Below are positions 7,474 to 15,924 of a stretch of 34,154 nt of DNA, one piece after another. Location of the stretch: the NCBI GenBank assembly GCA_003152355.1, contig PMAA01000198.1, positions 1-34,154 of the forward strand, in the 5' to 3' direction. Under the pieces are notes generated by a model, which was not told where the DNA came from, did no database searches, and was given only the letters and a program-made list of their open reading frames with translations. Made by a program: the position numbers and the translations under genes. Origin of the DNA: Acidobacteriota bacterium (GTDB lineage: Bacteria; Acidobacteriota; Terriglobia; Acidiferrales; UBA7541). The stretch's first letter is position 1. Every line of letters starts with the position of its first letter.

Positions 7474-7980
7474 CTAGAACTCGGCAGCAAACGGCAACAG
7501 AGCGATGTTCTGCGCCCGCTTGATCGCCACTGTGAGCCAGCGTTGGTGCCGCGCGCAGGTGCCCGTCATTCGCCGCGGAAGAATCTTCCCCCGCTCTTGA
7601 ATGAACGGCGCGAGGATATCCGCCTTCTTGTAGTCAATGTAGTCCACGCGGTCCACGCAGAAGCGGCACACTTTCTTCTTGCGCACGTAGTTTCGCTTGC
7701 CGCGTTTGTGCGGGCCGCCCGGCCCTGGACGTCCGCCCGGTCCGCCTCCGGGACCGCCTGGCCCACGGCTCGGGCCGCGATTTCCCTGGTATCCGCCGGA
7801 AGAAGGACCGCGCGATGGCCCCGATGGCGCTGATGATGGCGCGCCTGACGGCGCCCCCGATTGAGCCGAGGATGGCGTCGCTGCTGGAGCCGATGCTGCC
7901 TGCGTTTTTTCGGCCGGTGCGGATGATTCCGCCGGAGGCGCTGCCGCCGGCGGTTGCTGCGGTACGTTTGGATCAGCCAT
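7474..7980 (-). CDS. rpsR: 30S ribosomal protein S18 with long low-complexity N-terminal extension
   Basis: S18 partners S6 on the 30S platform. The S18 core occupies residues about 95-168 and is complete, with [34 protein letters not shown]. It is the zinc-binding form, with a plausible Cys3His site at C105, C108, C142 and H145. The first 90 or so residues are an unusual Pro/Ala/Ser then Gly/Pro/Arg-rich tail (for example [17 protein letters not shown]), roughly doubling the usual S18 length. The long start is supported: GAGGAG lies about six bases before the ATG at 7980, and the rpsF stop is only 12 bases upstream. The compositional bias continues in frame without a stop or better internal start. 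Confidence 0.93.
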   Translation of the reverse strand: MADPNVPQQPPAAAPPAESSAPAEKTQAASAPAATPSSAQSGAPSGAPSSAPSGPSRGPSSGGYQGNRGPSRGPGGPGGGPGGRPGPGGPHKRGKRNYVRKKKVCRFCVDRVDYIDYKKADILAPFIQERGKILPRRMTGTCARHQRWLTVAIKRAQNIALLPFAAEF

Positions 7981-7992
7981 TCGATTTCTCCT

Positions 7993-8409
7993 CTATCCAG
8001 CGGCGGAGGCGGTTTGCTCTCCGGCCGGGGGCGCCGATGTCGGCGCTGGTTTGCGCGGCCGGCGGGCGGCGCGGCGCTCGCGATGCTTCGCGAGCTTCTG
8101 CTGGCGCTTCATTTCTTCATCAATGCGGATGGTCAGATACTTGATCACCGGATCCGCGACTTTCAAGCGGCGCTCGAGCTCTTTGATCAATTCGCCGTGA
8201 TTCGAGCGAATCGACATGTAGACGTAAAATCCCTCGCGAAGCTTGCGGACGCGATAGGCCATCCGCTTGCGGCCCCACTTCTCGATCTTTTCGATCTTCG
8301 CGGACTTGTCGGCGACAGTGTGCTCGAGCGTCGCAACGAGCTTGTCCACTTCCGCTTCGGGTGTATCCGGGCGGCAGATGAAAATCAGGTCGTACAATCT
8401 TTCTTCCAT
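7993..8409 (-). CDS. rpsF: 30S ribosomal protein S6
   Basis: S6 is a small-subunit platform protein that dimerises with S18. The core reads MEERLYDLIFICRPDTPE, then WGRKRMAYRVRKLREGFYVYM at mid-length, then RRLKVADPVIKYLTIRID, matching S6 through about residue 98. A further 40 residues are basic and then Pro/Ala-rich (RERRAARRPRKPAPTSAPP), a modest C-terminal extension. AGAGGA precedes the ATG. The stop overlaps the ribosome-binding site of rpsR. Confidence 0.96.
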   Translation of the reverse strand: MEERLYDLIFICRPDTPEAEVDKLVATLEHTVADKSAKIEKIEKWGRKRMAYRVRKLREGFYVYMSIRSNHGELIKELERRLKVADPVIKYLTIRIDEEMKRQQKLAKHRERRAARRPRKPAPTSAPPAGEQTASAAG

Positions 8410-8418
8410 GTGTCCTCT

Positions 8419-8440
8419 ATTCCGATATTCCGACTATTCC
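8419..8440 (-). repeat. Triplicate TATTCC repeat in the rpsF leader
   Basis: The plus strand carries TATTCCGA, TATTCCGAC and TATTCC back to back; the message reads GGAATA three times. The repeats sit just upstream of the rpsF ribosome-binding site, where S6:S18 autoregulatory leaders occur in many bacteria. I see no clear fold, so the regulatory reading is only a possibility. Confidence 0.4.
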
Positions 8441-8467
8441 TGCAAAATCTTCTCGCCGCTAATCGGA

Positions 8468-8489
8468 CCCCGAGGCTGGAGCCTCGGGG
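8468..8489. repeat. GC-rich palindrome (REP-like hairpin) between pth and rpsF
   Basis: CCCCGAGGCT (8468-8477) and AGCCTCGGGG (8480-8489) form a perfect 10-base inverted repeat around GG. No T-run follows on either strand, so it is not a standard intrinsic terminator. Compact extragenic palindromes of this type are often dispersed in bacterial genomes, and here it separates pth from the rpsF operon. Confidence 0.6.
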
Positions 8490-8567
8490 CTCTGAAACTT
8501 AATAGCGCGCGTAAAGCGCGGCAAATCGTAAAGCTCGCGCGATGCGCGGCCAACCTTGAATCTCGCG

Positions 8568-9152
8568 CTATGCTTCGGCCGGTGGCGCGACACGGCGATT
8601 GAATCGAGTCATCGCCCGCTCGACGCCTACAGTCAAAATTAAATCCACAGCTTCGGCAGCGTCTTCCGCCATTTGAGCGGCGATTTTCCGTTTGTCGCGG
8701 CTCATCGGGCACAAAACGTAGGCGGCCAGATCGCCCAGCGGATGTTCCGGCTGAACTCCCATCCGCACACGCGAGAACTCTCCGCCGCCGACAGCGCCAA
8801 TCACCGACTTCATGCCGTTATGCCCGCCGGCTGTGCCGCGCTCTCGAATTCGCAACATGCCCCACGTCAGCGCGACGTCGTCATACAGAACAATCAAGTC
8901 CGACGGGCCGCATTCCAGCCGCTCGAGCAGGCTCTGCACGGCGATGCCGCTCAAGTTCATCATCGTCTGCGGCTTTGCGAGCACCACTTGCTGCCCTGAA
9001 ATCTCACCGCGCCCTACAAAAGACTTTGCCTCCGGCCGCGTCACCCGGATTCCCGCTTTTTCAGCGATCTGATCAACCGCCAGGAAGCCCAGGTTGTGCG
9101 GCGTCCACTCGTATTTCGGGCCGGGATTGCCGAGGCCAACGATCAGTCGCAT
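8568..9152 (-). CDS. pth: Peptidyl-tRNA hydrolase
   Basis: Pth releases tRNA from prematurely dropped peptidyl-tRNA. The start at MRLIVGLGNPGP is chosen because family proteins begin there; a TTG-initiated extension to 9209 has no support. The active site shows N9 in GLGNPGPKYEWTPHN and catalytic H19, with LAKPQTMMNLSG and VLYDDVALTWGMLRIRERG (catalytic Asp) and the GGHNGMKS segment. The usual TRHN motif is TPHN here. The 194-residue length is normal. It lies 65 bases after rplY on the same strand, as in many bacteria. Confidence 0.95.
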   Translation of the reverse strand: MRLIVGLGNPGPKYEWTPHNLGFLAVDQIAEKAGIRVTRPEAKSFVGRGEISGQQVVLAKPQTMMNLSGIAVQSLLERLECGPSDLIVLYDDVALTWGMLRIRERGTAGGHNGMKSVIGAVGGGEFSRVRMGVQPEHPLGDLAAYVLCPMSRDKRKIAAQMAEDAAEAVDLILTVGVERAMTRFNRRVAPPAEA

Positions 9153-9217
9153 GAAAGAGCTCAATCCGATCTCGCCAAAATTCGCGCCGCCGAAACTCAC
9201 ACCGCGCAAAAGACCGG

Positions 9218-9937
9218 CTACTTCTCCTTGGGCTTCTTCTCCGTCTTTTCGGCCTTTTCTGCGGGCGCAGCGTCATCGCCCTCTTCGGCTTCCTTCTTGC
9301 CCTTCTTGATGACTTCCGGCTCAGCCGGCGCAGCTTCGGCAGTGACCGCCGCTTCCGCCACCGGCTCGGCTTCGGCCTTCAACGTCACAACGTGGAACAA
9401 GACGCGCGTCGGATCGGTGACGAGTTTGATCTTTTCCTTGTCCATGGGAACATCGGCCGCGCGAATCTGCTTGCCGATGAGAAGTTCGGTCACATCAACC
9501 TTGAACTCTTCCGGGATGTCGGCGGGCAAACATTCTACTTCCACTTCGCGGGTGACGGTTTCGAAGATGCCGCCCTGCACCTTGACGCCCTGCGGTTCAC
9601 CGAACGGGTGAACGGGAACTCTGACGCGCATGCGAACGTCCATTGCCACGCGCAACAGGTCCACGTGAATGAGCAAGCCGGTGACCGGGTCGACCTGCCA
9701 GTCCTTCACGATGGCCTGCTCTGCATCTCCGCCGGCAAGGTTCACCGTGAAAATCGAGTTGTGGCCCGTCTCCGACCGCAGAATTCGGGTGAGCTGCTTC
9801 GTGTTCACCGAAAGCGAAATTGAGTTTCCCTTCCCGCCGTAGAGAACTGCGGGAATCATGCCGGTGAGCCGTTCGCGCCGCGCCGGACCTTTGCCACGCG
9901 TTTCGCGCGCGGCGCCTTCAACGACAAATTTCTCCAT
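9218..9937 (-). CDS. rplY: 50S ribosomal protein L25/CTC family
   Basis: L25 of the CTC type binds 5S rRNA. The N-terminal L25 domain (residues 1 to about 95) includes RLTGMIPAVLYGG and HNSIFTVNL. The C-terminal beta domain (about 100-190) includes VPVHPFGEPQGVK and EVECLPADIPEEFKVDV. The last 45 or so residues are a charged Ala/Glu/Lys tail. A GAAGGA sequence precedes the ATG. It sits 18 bases after prs and just before pth; prs-rplY-pth is a widely conserved order. Confidence 0.95.
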   Translation of the reverse strand: MEKFVVEGAARETRGKGPARRERLTGMIPAVLYGGKGNSISLSVNTKQLTRILRSETGHNSIFTVNLAGGDAEQAIVKDWQVDPVTGLLIHVDLLRVAMDVRMRVRVPVHPFGEPQGVKVQGGIFETVTREVEVECLPADIPEEFKVDVTELLIGKQIRAADVPMDKEKIKLVTDPTRVLFHVVTLKAEAEPVAEAAVTAEAAPAEPEVIKKGKKEAEEGDDAAPAEKAEKTEKKPKEK

Positions 9938-9955
9938 ACGTCCTTCCTTCGTGTC

Positions 9956-10900
9956 CTAGATGAAGAGCTCGCTGATCGAGGTCTCTTCGTGAATATTGCG
10001 AATGCCGCGAGCGAGAAGTTCCGACACGCTGAGCACCGTGATATTCGGGATTTTCCGCGCCTCCGCAGAGAGAGGAACAGAATCCGTTACTACCACTTCA
10101 TCAATCGAAGACTTCGTGATGCGCTCCACCGCGGGTCCCGAAAGAACCGGGTGCGTCGAAGCGGCGAATACTTTGGTCGCCCCGTTGTCGAGTAATGCTT
10201 CAGCCGTTTTCACCAGCGTTCCCGCAGTATCAATAATGTCGTCAATTACAAGCGCCGGCCGGCCCGAGACGTCTCCGATCAGGTGCATCACTTCGCTCAC
10301 GTTCACGTCAATTCGGCGTTTATCCACGATGGCCAGCGGCGCGTCCATTTTCTTCGCGAAATATCGCGCCCTCTCAACGCCTCCGGCATCCGGCGATACT
10401 ACAGTGAGCGGGCCGAGACCCTTCCTCTTGAAATATTCCACGATCACCGGCGCTGCGAACAAATGGTCCACCGGAATATTGAAATAGCCCTGAATCTGCG
10501 GCGCGTGCAAATCGAGCGTCAACGCGCGGCTCGCTCCCGCCGTCTCGAGCAAATCCGCCACGAGCTTGGCCGAAATCGCAACTCGCGGCCGGTCCTTGCG
10601 ATCCTGCCGGGCGTACGGGTAATACGGAATCACCGCCGTGATGCGCCAAGCCGAAGCGCGCTTGAACGCGTCAATCATCAGCAGCAACTGCATCAAGTGA
10701 AAATCCACCGGATGCGAGCACGGCTGCACGACGAACACGTCCGCGCCGCGCACGTTCTCTAGAATCTGATAGCGAGTCTCGCCGTCGCTGAACCGGCCGT
10801 GCTCAGCCCTGCCGAGTTCGACGCCGAGATACTGGCAAATCGCATTCGCGAGCGCAGGGTTCGCACTGCCGCAGAAAATTTTGAATCGATCGTCGATCAA
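9956..10900 (-). CDS. prs: Ribose-phosphate pyrophosphokinase
   Basis: Prs makes PRPP from ribose 5-phosphate and ATP for nucleotide, histidine and tryptophan synthesis. The N-terminus IFCGSANPALA, the ATP-site segment YYPYARQDRKDRPRVAISAKLVADL, TLDLHAPQIQGYF, SPDAGGVERARYFAK, and the PRPP loop ALVIDDIIDTAGT are all present in a 314-residue product. The start is TTG: an in-frame TAA lies two codons upstream, there is no nearby ATG, and GAGGG sits seven bases before the TTG. The gene begins ten bases after the ispE stop, so the two are likely co-transcribed. Confidence 0.95.
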   Translation of the reverse strand: MIDDRFKIFCGSANPALANAICQYLGVELGRAEHGRFSDGETRYQILENVRGADVFVVQPCSHPVDFHLMQLLLMIDAFKRASAWRITAVIPYYPYARQDRKDRPRVAISAKLVADLLETAGASRALTLDLHAPQIQGYFNIPVDHLFAAPVIVEYFKRKGLGPLTVVSPDAGGVERARYFAKKMDAPLAIVDKRRIDVNVSEVMHLIGDVSGRPALVIDDIIDTAGTLVKTAEALLDNGATKVFAASTHPVLSGPAVERITKSSIDEVVVTDSVPLSAEARKIPNITVLSVSELLARGIRNIHEETSISELFI

Positions 10901-10910
10901 CGATTAACCC

Positions 10911-11804
10911 TCAGGCGTAAACCGGCGAGCGCAGTGCCCGGACGTATTCTTCCCTGGCAAGAGTTTCTACCACGAAGACCTGGTCTTCCGGGAAACTGAC
11001 CGCGGTTCGGCGCGCCTGCGCTGGGCTCCGGAATAATCCGAACACCGCCGACCCGCTACCTGCCAGCGCGGCTCTTGCAGCTCCTCGCTGAAGCAAGCCC
11101 CTATGGATTTCTCCGAGTCGGGGATGGCGGCGGAAAACCGGAGCCTCGAAATCGTTTTCGAGGGCGGTGTCCCGCTGGCTCCAGCACAGAGCGCAGAAAC
11201 TAAAGATTTTACGGGGCGTTTTGCGCTTTGTCAATTCCAAAGAAACCCACTTGAAAGCGTCGCGCGTGCTCACCGCGATGCCTCTAGGCGAAACGACAAC
11301 GGCCCAATATTTCCGCCCATCCGGTAGCGGATAAATCTCGTCGCCCCGGTTAACGCCGAGAGACCGGCCGCCAAAAAGAAAGAACGGAACATCGGCGCCG
11401 AGGCCGGCAGCAAGCTCGATCAGCCGCGCGAGCGGGAGCTTGCGGCCGGTTAACCGCAGCATCGCGAGCAGCGCCGTTGCGGCATCGCTTGAGCCGCCGC
11501 CGAGACCCCGCGCCACCGGAATCAATTTCTCGAGGCGCGCGTGAATGCCGCCGCGGAAATCGAGTTCGCGCCGCGCCGCTTCGATCGCGCGATACACAAG
11601 ATTCTCTCGCCCCGTAGTGAGAGACGGGTCGTCGATTTCAAGCGTGATGCCCCGGCGGCGGGATCGCGTCAGCTCGAGCGTATCGTGAAGCGCGATGGCC
11701 TGAAAAATCGTTCGCAGCTCGTGATAGCCGTCGGGGCGGCGACCCAGAACGTGCAGGCATAGATTGATCTTCGCGAACGCCGGCAGGCGCACCGAATTTT
11801 TCAT
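10911..11804 (-). CDS. ispE: 4-diphosphocytidyl-2-C-methyl-D-erythritol kinase
   Basis: IspE phosphorylates CDP-ME in the MEP pathway, between IspD and IspF. It is a GHMP kinase: the N-terminus reads LPAFAKINLCLHVLGRRPDGYHEL, the ATP loop is PVARGLGGGSSDAATALL, and ADVPFFLFGG and the late AALAGSGSAVFGLF motif are intact. ATG at 11804 is chosen over an upstream TTG because the family begins just before FAKINL; 297 residues result. It follows the TPR gene by ten bases and precedes prs by ten. Confidence 0.95.
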   Translation of the reverse strand: MKNSVRLPAFAKINLCLHVLGRRPDGYHELRTIFQAIALHDTLELTRSRRRGITLEIDDPSLTTGRENLVYRAIEAARRELDFRGGIHARLEKLIPVARGLGGGSSDAATALLAMLRLTGRKLPLARLIELAAGLGADVPFFLFGGRSLGVNRGDEIYPLPDGRKYWAVVVSPRGIAVSTRDAFKWVSLELTKRKTPRKIFSFCALCWSQRDTALENDFEAPVFRRHPRLGEIHRGLLQRGAARAALAGSGSAVFGLFRSPAQARRTAVSFPEDQVFVVETLAREEYVRALRSPVYA

Positions 11805-11814
11805 GCGGGCTATG

Positions 11815-13917
11815 TTATTGCGGTTTGGTGTCGGTCGGTGCGGGTTTTTCCGCAACCTTACTGTGCTTGAGGTTTTTCAGCCGTTGGTCGAGCTCGCTCA
11901 CTTTGTCCGCTTCGTAATCCGCGGGAAGCGCGTGCTGCCATTCGGCGAGCGCCTTCTCCCACAATGCCGCGGCGCGCTCGGTGCGGCCCATCTTGGCGTA
12001 AACATCGCCAAGATGTCCGAGAATCGTCGGATCGTGCGCCGAGCGGTCCACGGCCTTCTTCAAATATTCTTCGGCTTCGGCAAGTTTATTCTGTTTGTAG
12101 TAGACCCAGCCCATGCTGTCGAGATACGCGCCGTTCGATGGTTCCTGCTCGAGCGCGTGGTGGATCATGGATGTGGCCTCTTCCAGGCGCACGCCGCGGT
12201 CCGCGAGCTCGTAGCCGTAATAATTCAGTACGGCGGCGTTCTTCGGGTCAGCTTCAAGGGCTTTCTTGAATTCCGCTTCCGATTGTTCGTATTTCTTCTG
12301 GCGTTCGTAAATCGCGCCGAGCATGAACCACGCCGCTTCTTTCTCAGGCGCTCCGCTGGCGAGTTCCTCGGCCTTCATGGCACTTTGTTCAGCGTCCGCG
12401 TAGCGCCGGCCGCGCTCTTCGACCTGCGCGAGATCGAGATAGACCTCCTGGTCCTCGGCATTGTGCTTGAGAAGGCCGCGCAGAACTTTTTCGGCCTCGT
12501 CGGTTTGGCCCTTTTCGCCGAGAAGGATTGCGTAGGTGACGGTCATGCCGCGATCCTTATCGTTATCCTTCAAAGCTTTCTGTGTTTCGGAAATCGCGCG
12601 GTCAATCTCGTGGCTCTCGCGGTAGGTGTCAATCAGGAGCATTTGCGCGCGCTTTGATTCTTCCGGCCCCAGCTTTCCAAGCTCCTCGTAGCTGCGTTCC
12701 GCTGATGCGTAATCCTCTTTCTCACGGTAAATTCGGCCCAGTTCTTCGTAGAGAATCGCGAGTGCGTTGGGACTGCTGGCGCTATCTCCTTGTCCTGTGA
12801 TTCCGGCGATTGCATCGGCGAGGACATGCGCGGCGTCGTCGAATCGCCCTTGCGCGTCATAGAGAAGAGCCTCGTTGTAGGTAACTTCGAGATTGCCGGG
12901 CGCAAGCTGCTTGGCGTGGACGATATTGCTTTCAGCCAGGTCGAACTGGTTCAGGTGCCTGTAGATCTGCGAGAGCCGCAAATAATTATCCGGGTTTTCC
13001 GGCTCGAGCTCGGCCAGCCGCTTGTATTCCTCGAGCGCCTGCGGAAATTTCTCTTCGGTCAGCAATGCCTGCGCGAGACCTTTGCGATGGGACGCTTCAT
13101 CCGGATCGCCTTCCACGGCCTTCTTGTAGGCCTCTTCCGACTTCGCGTACTCGTGGGTTTGCGCGTAAGCATCGCCGAGCAAATCATAGAGAGTCGAGGA
13201 CGTGGATTCTGCTGCCGCCTTGTTCAAAAGCTCGATCGCGTCGCTGGCGCGGCCCTCGTCCATCAGCAACTGGCTCAACTGTTCGAGGCCGCCTTCATTG
13301 GTCGGATCCCAGCGCAGCACTTCGCGCAGCGTCTGCTCGGCCTTGTCGTGCTCGTTCTCAAAGCGGTAGAGCCGCGCCAGCCAGAGCGCGGACTGACTGT
13401 CTCTCGGATCAATGCGGAGAATCTCGCGAAACTGATCGACGGCCTTGTCAATCATGTCGCGCTGGCCGGAACCCGCGCTCAAATCCCCCAGGTTGCGGAC
13501 GTAAATGCGCGCAAGCAGTCGGTGCGGTCCGGGATTATCCGGGTTGGCTTTAATCGCAGCTTCCGCTTCGTGCACCGCATCCTGGATATGTTGCGACTTG
13601 GCGTATGTTTCGGCGAGCCGCTCGATGATTACCGATGATTCGGGATCGAGTTCGAGGGCTTTCTTGTAATAATCGACGGCCTCATTGGCATTTTCGGAGC
13701 GCCCGGTCAGCTCGAATTCTTCTTCTTCCGCATGCCCCATCGCGAAGTTGAAATAGGCATCGGACTTGTGGCTCGAGTCCACATGGGCCGACGGGTTCGC
13801 GGGAGTCTGCGATGAAGCAGGTTTGCCCTCGGTCCGGGGCTTCGCGTCCTGCGCTCGTGCGGAAAGAGGCAGCAACGCGATAGCCGCCAGGGTCAAGCTG
13901 AAACGAGTCTTTGTCAT
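11815..13917 (-). CDS. Exported tetratricopeptide-repeat protein
   Basis: The 700-residue protein begins with a Sec-type signal peptide (MTKTRFSLTLAAIALLPLSARAQ), with likely cleavage after ARA. An unstructured Lys/Pro/Ser stretch follows, then TPR units almost throughout. Examples are EAVDYYKKALELDPESSV, DKAEQTLREVLRWDPTNEG, QSEAEFKKALEADPKNAAVL and AEAEEYLKKAVDRSAHDPTIL. TPR arrays are protein-interaction scaffolds, so this is probably a periplasmic or outer-membrane-associated adaptor; its partners are unknown. It leads a run with ispE and prs at ten-base spacings. A good promoter lies 19 bases before the ATG. Confidence 0.88.
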   Translation of the reverse strand: MTKTRFSLTLAAIALLPLSARAQDAKPRTEGKPASSQTPANPSAHVDSSHKSDAYFNFAMGHAEEEEFELTGRSENANEAVDYYKKALELDPESSVIIERLAETYAKSQHIQDAVHEAEAAIKANPDNPGPHRLLARIYVRNLGDLSAGSGQRDMIDKAVDQFREILRIDPRDSQSALWLARLYRFENEHDKAEQTLREVLRWDPTNEGGLEQLSQLLMDEGRASDAIELLNKAAAESTSSTLYDLLGDAYAQTHEYAKSEEAYKKAVEGDPDEASHRKGLAQALLTEEKFPQALEEYKRLAELEPENPDNYLRLSQIYRHLNQFDLAESNIVHAKQLAPGNLEVTYNEALLYDAQGRFDDAAHVLADAIAGITGQGDSASSPNALAILYEELGRIYREKEDYASAERSYEELGKLGPEESKRAQMLLIDTYRESHEIDRAISETQKALKDNDKDRGMTVTYAILLGEKGQTDEAEKVLRGLLKHNAEDQEVYLDLAQVEERGRRYADAEQSAMKAEELASGAPEKEAAWFMLGAIYERQKKYEQSEAEFKKALEADPKNAAVLNYYGYELADRGVRLEEATSMIHHALEQEPSNGAYLDSMGWVYYKQNKLAEAEEYLKKAVDRSAHDPTILGHLGDVYAKMGRTERAAALWEKALAEWQHALPADYEADKVSELDQRLKNLKHSKVAEKPAPTDTKPQ

Positions 13918-13936
13918 TCAATCACCGTAATTCTCC

Positions 13937-13965
13937 ATTATCGGCCACCAGTTGAAGATCGTCAA
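13937..13965 (-). promoter_or_regulatory. Sigma70-type promoter of the TPR-ispE-prs operon
   Basis: Minus strand: TTGACG (13960-13965), exactly 17 bases, then GATAAT (13937-13942). The -10 ends 19 bases before the ATG, giving a very short leader that contains GGTGA. Confidence 0.65.
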
Positions 13966-13996
13966 AACAATCCGTTCCTCTCATTGCCATTAAGAT

Positions 13997-14062
13997 TAAG
14001 ACTCTCGCATTGGGGCTCTCGTTCCCTAAAAAAGGGACTCCCGCCCTTAAATAAGACTCTCG
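13997..14062 (-). repeat. Repeated CGAGAGTCTTA units upstream of the TPR promoter
   Basis: TAAGACTCTCG occurs exactly at 13997-14007 and 14052-14062 (plus strand), 55 bases apart. Between them lie two related units, GGGGCTCTCG (14012-14021) and GGGACTCCCG (14034-14043), so four similar boxes recur at about 16-22-base spacing. They lie 30-100 bases upstream of the -35 element, where activator or repressor sites are expected. A short TCCCT/AGGGA dyad (14023-14037) lies inside. Confidence 0.45.
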
Positions 14063-14159
14063 AAAGATGCGAAAAGTTTTCAATTAGGTGCCTCCGACCA
14101 AAGATTTCTTCCATCGTGTTGAATTGAACGTCCTGGCCGATATTTGTCAGTCGGTCTTT

Positions 14160-15722
14160 TTAGTGGCGGAAGTGACGGATGCCGGTGAATACCATCGCCA
14201 TACCGAAATGGTTCGCCGCCGTGATTACTTCGTTATCGCGCACAGATCCGCCCGGCTGTATCACGGCGGTTGCCCCCGCTTTTCCGGCTTCCTCGACGCC
14301 ATCGGGAAACGGAAAGAATGCATCGGACGCGACGACGGTTCCAGCAAGCGGCGATTGCGCCTTCATCACGGCGAGTTTTACGGAGTCCACGCGGCTCATC
14401 TGCCCCGCGCCGATGCCCACCGTCTCGCCCTCGCGCGCGAAGACGATCGCATTCGATTTGACGTGCTTGCAGACTTTCCACGCAAACGCGAGCGCGCGGC
14501 GCTCCTCGTCAGTCGGCTCGCGCGCGGATACGGTCTTCATCTCTCTTTCGCTCAAAATATGCAGGTCGGGATCCTGAACGAGGATCCCTCCGGAGATGCG
14601 CTTCAATTCGAGCTCGCGAGCTGCAGCTTCTTTCGTGATTTCCAGGAGGCGCAGATTTTTCTTCGACGAGAATTTTTCAAGCGCCGCGGCTGAATATCCT
14701 GGCGCTGCGATGCATTCGACAAACAGCTTCGCTGCCTCTTCCGCCGTTGCGGCGTCCACCGCGCGATTGAACGCTAGCACGCCGCCAAACGCTGAGACCG
14801 GATCGCACGCGAGTGCTTTCACGTAGGCATTCACGAGCTTGTCCTGCTCTGCCGCGCCGCATGGATTGTTGTGCTTGATGATCGCTACGGCCGGTTGCTT
14901 GAATTCCCTCGCCAGCGCCCACGCTGAATCGAGGTCCACCAGATTGTTGTAAGAGAGCTCTTTTCCCTGAAGCTGCTTTGCCCCGGCGATTCCCGAAGGG
15001 GCTAAGCCTGCAGGCACGTAGAGCGCGGCCGATTGGTGCGGATTTTCGCCGTAGCGCATCGCCTGGCGCCGCTCGAGCGCGATGTGCAGCCGTTCGGGCA
15101 GTTCGGGGGCAGCGTGCATTTCCACTTTTCCATTCGCCGCGAGGCGCTCGAGTTCGGTTGAGATTTCGCCGTCGTAGCGTGCTGTCCGCGCAAAAGCTTT
15201 CCGCGAGAGATCGAGCCGCGTCGCAAGGCTCACGCAGCGCGTGGCTTCGATCTCCTGCGCCACACGATCGTAATCAGCCGGATCGGTGACCACCGCGACA
15301 CTCTCGAAATTCTTCGCCGCTGACCGCACCATCGCCGGCCCGCCAATATCAATGTTCTCGATAAGCTCCTCAGGCGTCACGCCCAACTTTTGCGCCGTCG
15401 CAGAAAATGGGTAGAGATTCACGGCGACGAGATCGATCGGAACAATTCCGTGCTCGGAAGCTTGATTGCGGTCGCTATCCTTGCTGCGCTGAAACAAAAT
15501 CCCGCCGTGAACCTTAGGATGAAGAGTCTTCACCCGTCCGCCGAGCATTTCCGGCCAACCCGTTAACTCCGCGACATCGCGCACCGGAACGCCCTCATCG
15601 CGAAGCAGTCGCGCCGTTCCGCCCGTCGAGACGATCTCGATTCCAATCGCTGTGAGTCTCCGCGCAAATTCAGCCACGCCTGTTTTGTCGTAGACGCTGA
15701 TCAGCGCGCGCTCGATGGCCAT
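14160..15722 (-). CDS. purH: Bifunctional AICAR formyltransferase/IMP cyclohydrolase
   Basis: PurH performs the last two steps of IMP synthesis. The N-terminal cyclohydrolase (residues 1 to about 200) starts ALISVYDKTGV and contains STGGTARLL, GGRVKTLHPKVHGGIL and ENIDIGGPAMVRSAAKN. The C-terminal formyltransferase has RYGENPHQ, the catalytic KHNNPCG (K283, H284), DPVSAFGG, SNAIVFA and FPFPDGVEEA. The length is 520. GGAGGAG five bases before the ATG gives strong start support. It is not clustered with other purine genes. Confidence 0.97.
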   Translation of the reverse strand: MAIERALISVYDKTGVAEFARRLTAIGIEIVSTGGTARLLRDEGVPVRDVAELTGWPEMLGGRVKTLHPKVHGGILFQRSKDSDRNQASEHGIVPIDLVAVNLYPFSATAQKLGVTPEELIENIDIGGPAMVRSAAKNFESVAVVTDPADYDRVAQEIEATRCVSLATRLDLSRKAFARTARYDGEISTELERLAANGKVEMHAAPELPERLHIALERRQAMRYGENPHQSAALYVPAGLAPSGIAGAKQLQGKELSYNNLVDLDSAWALAREFKQPAVAIIKHNNPCGAAEQDKLVNAYVKALACDPVSAFGGVLAFNRAVDAATAEEAAKLFVECIAAPGYSAAALEKFSSKKNLRLLEITKEAAARELELKRISGGILVQDPDLHILSEREMKTVSAREPTDEERRALAFAWKVCKHVKSNAIVFAREGETVGIGAGQMSRVDSVKLAVMKAQSPLAGTVVASDAFFPFPDGVEEAGKAGATAVIQPGGSVRDNEVITAANHFGMAMVFTGIRHFRH

Positions 15723-15763
15723 CGTGCTCCTCCAGTTGCGTCGAATTCTGAAAAAGACCGATT

Positions 15764-15791
15764 AGTGTATTCGCATGAGCGAAAATCGCAA
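15764..15791 (-). promoter_or_regulatory. Candidate purH promoter
   Basis: Minus strand: TTGCGA (15786-15791), 16-base spacer, TACACT (15764-15769), 41 bases before the ATG. A perfect TTGACA lies farther upstream near 15825-15830 but lacks a good -10 at the right spacing, so the choice is uncertain. Confidence 0.35.
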
Positions 15792-15924
15792 GAGGACCAT
15801 TGTGGGCTTCGTCTGCGGTGTCAAAACTTCAAGGCGAGAATAACAATTAGCATACATATGCGGTTTTCGCGCGATGCGGGATTCGTGGACGTTGGGATTA
15901 TGCGAGAACGTTTCTGAGAAAAAA

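Noticed and set aside
8568-9209. Longer peptidyl-tRNA hydrolase starting at TTG 9209
   Set aside because: The family starts at MRLIVGLGNPGP (9152), and the extra 19 residues have no homology support.
12790-13638. 282-codon plus-strand frame opposite the TPR gene
   Set aside because: It is the antisense of a repeat-rich, well-supported TPR gene. Long antisense frames are expected in GC-rich DNA.
14022-14037. TTCCCT-A5-AGGGA hairpin as a purH terminator
   Set aside because: The stem is only five pairs and the A/T run is in the loop, not after the stem.
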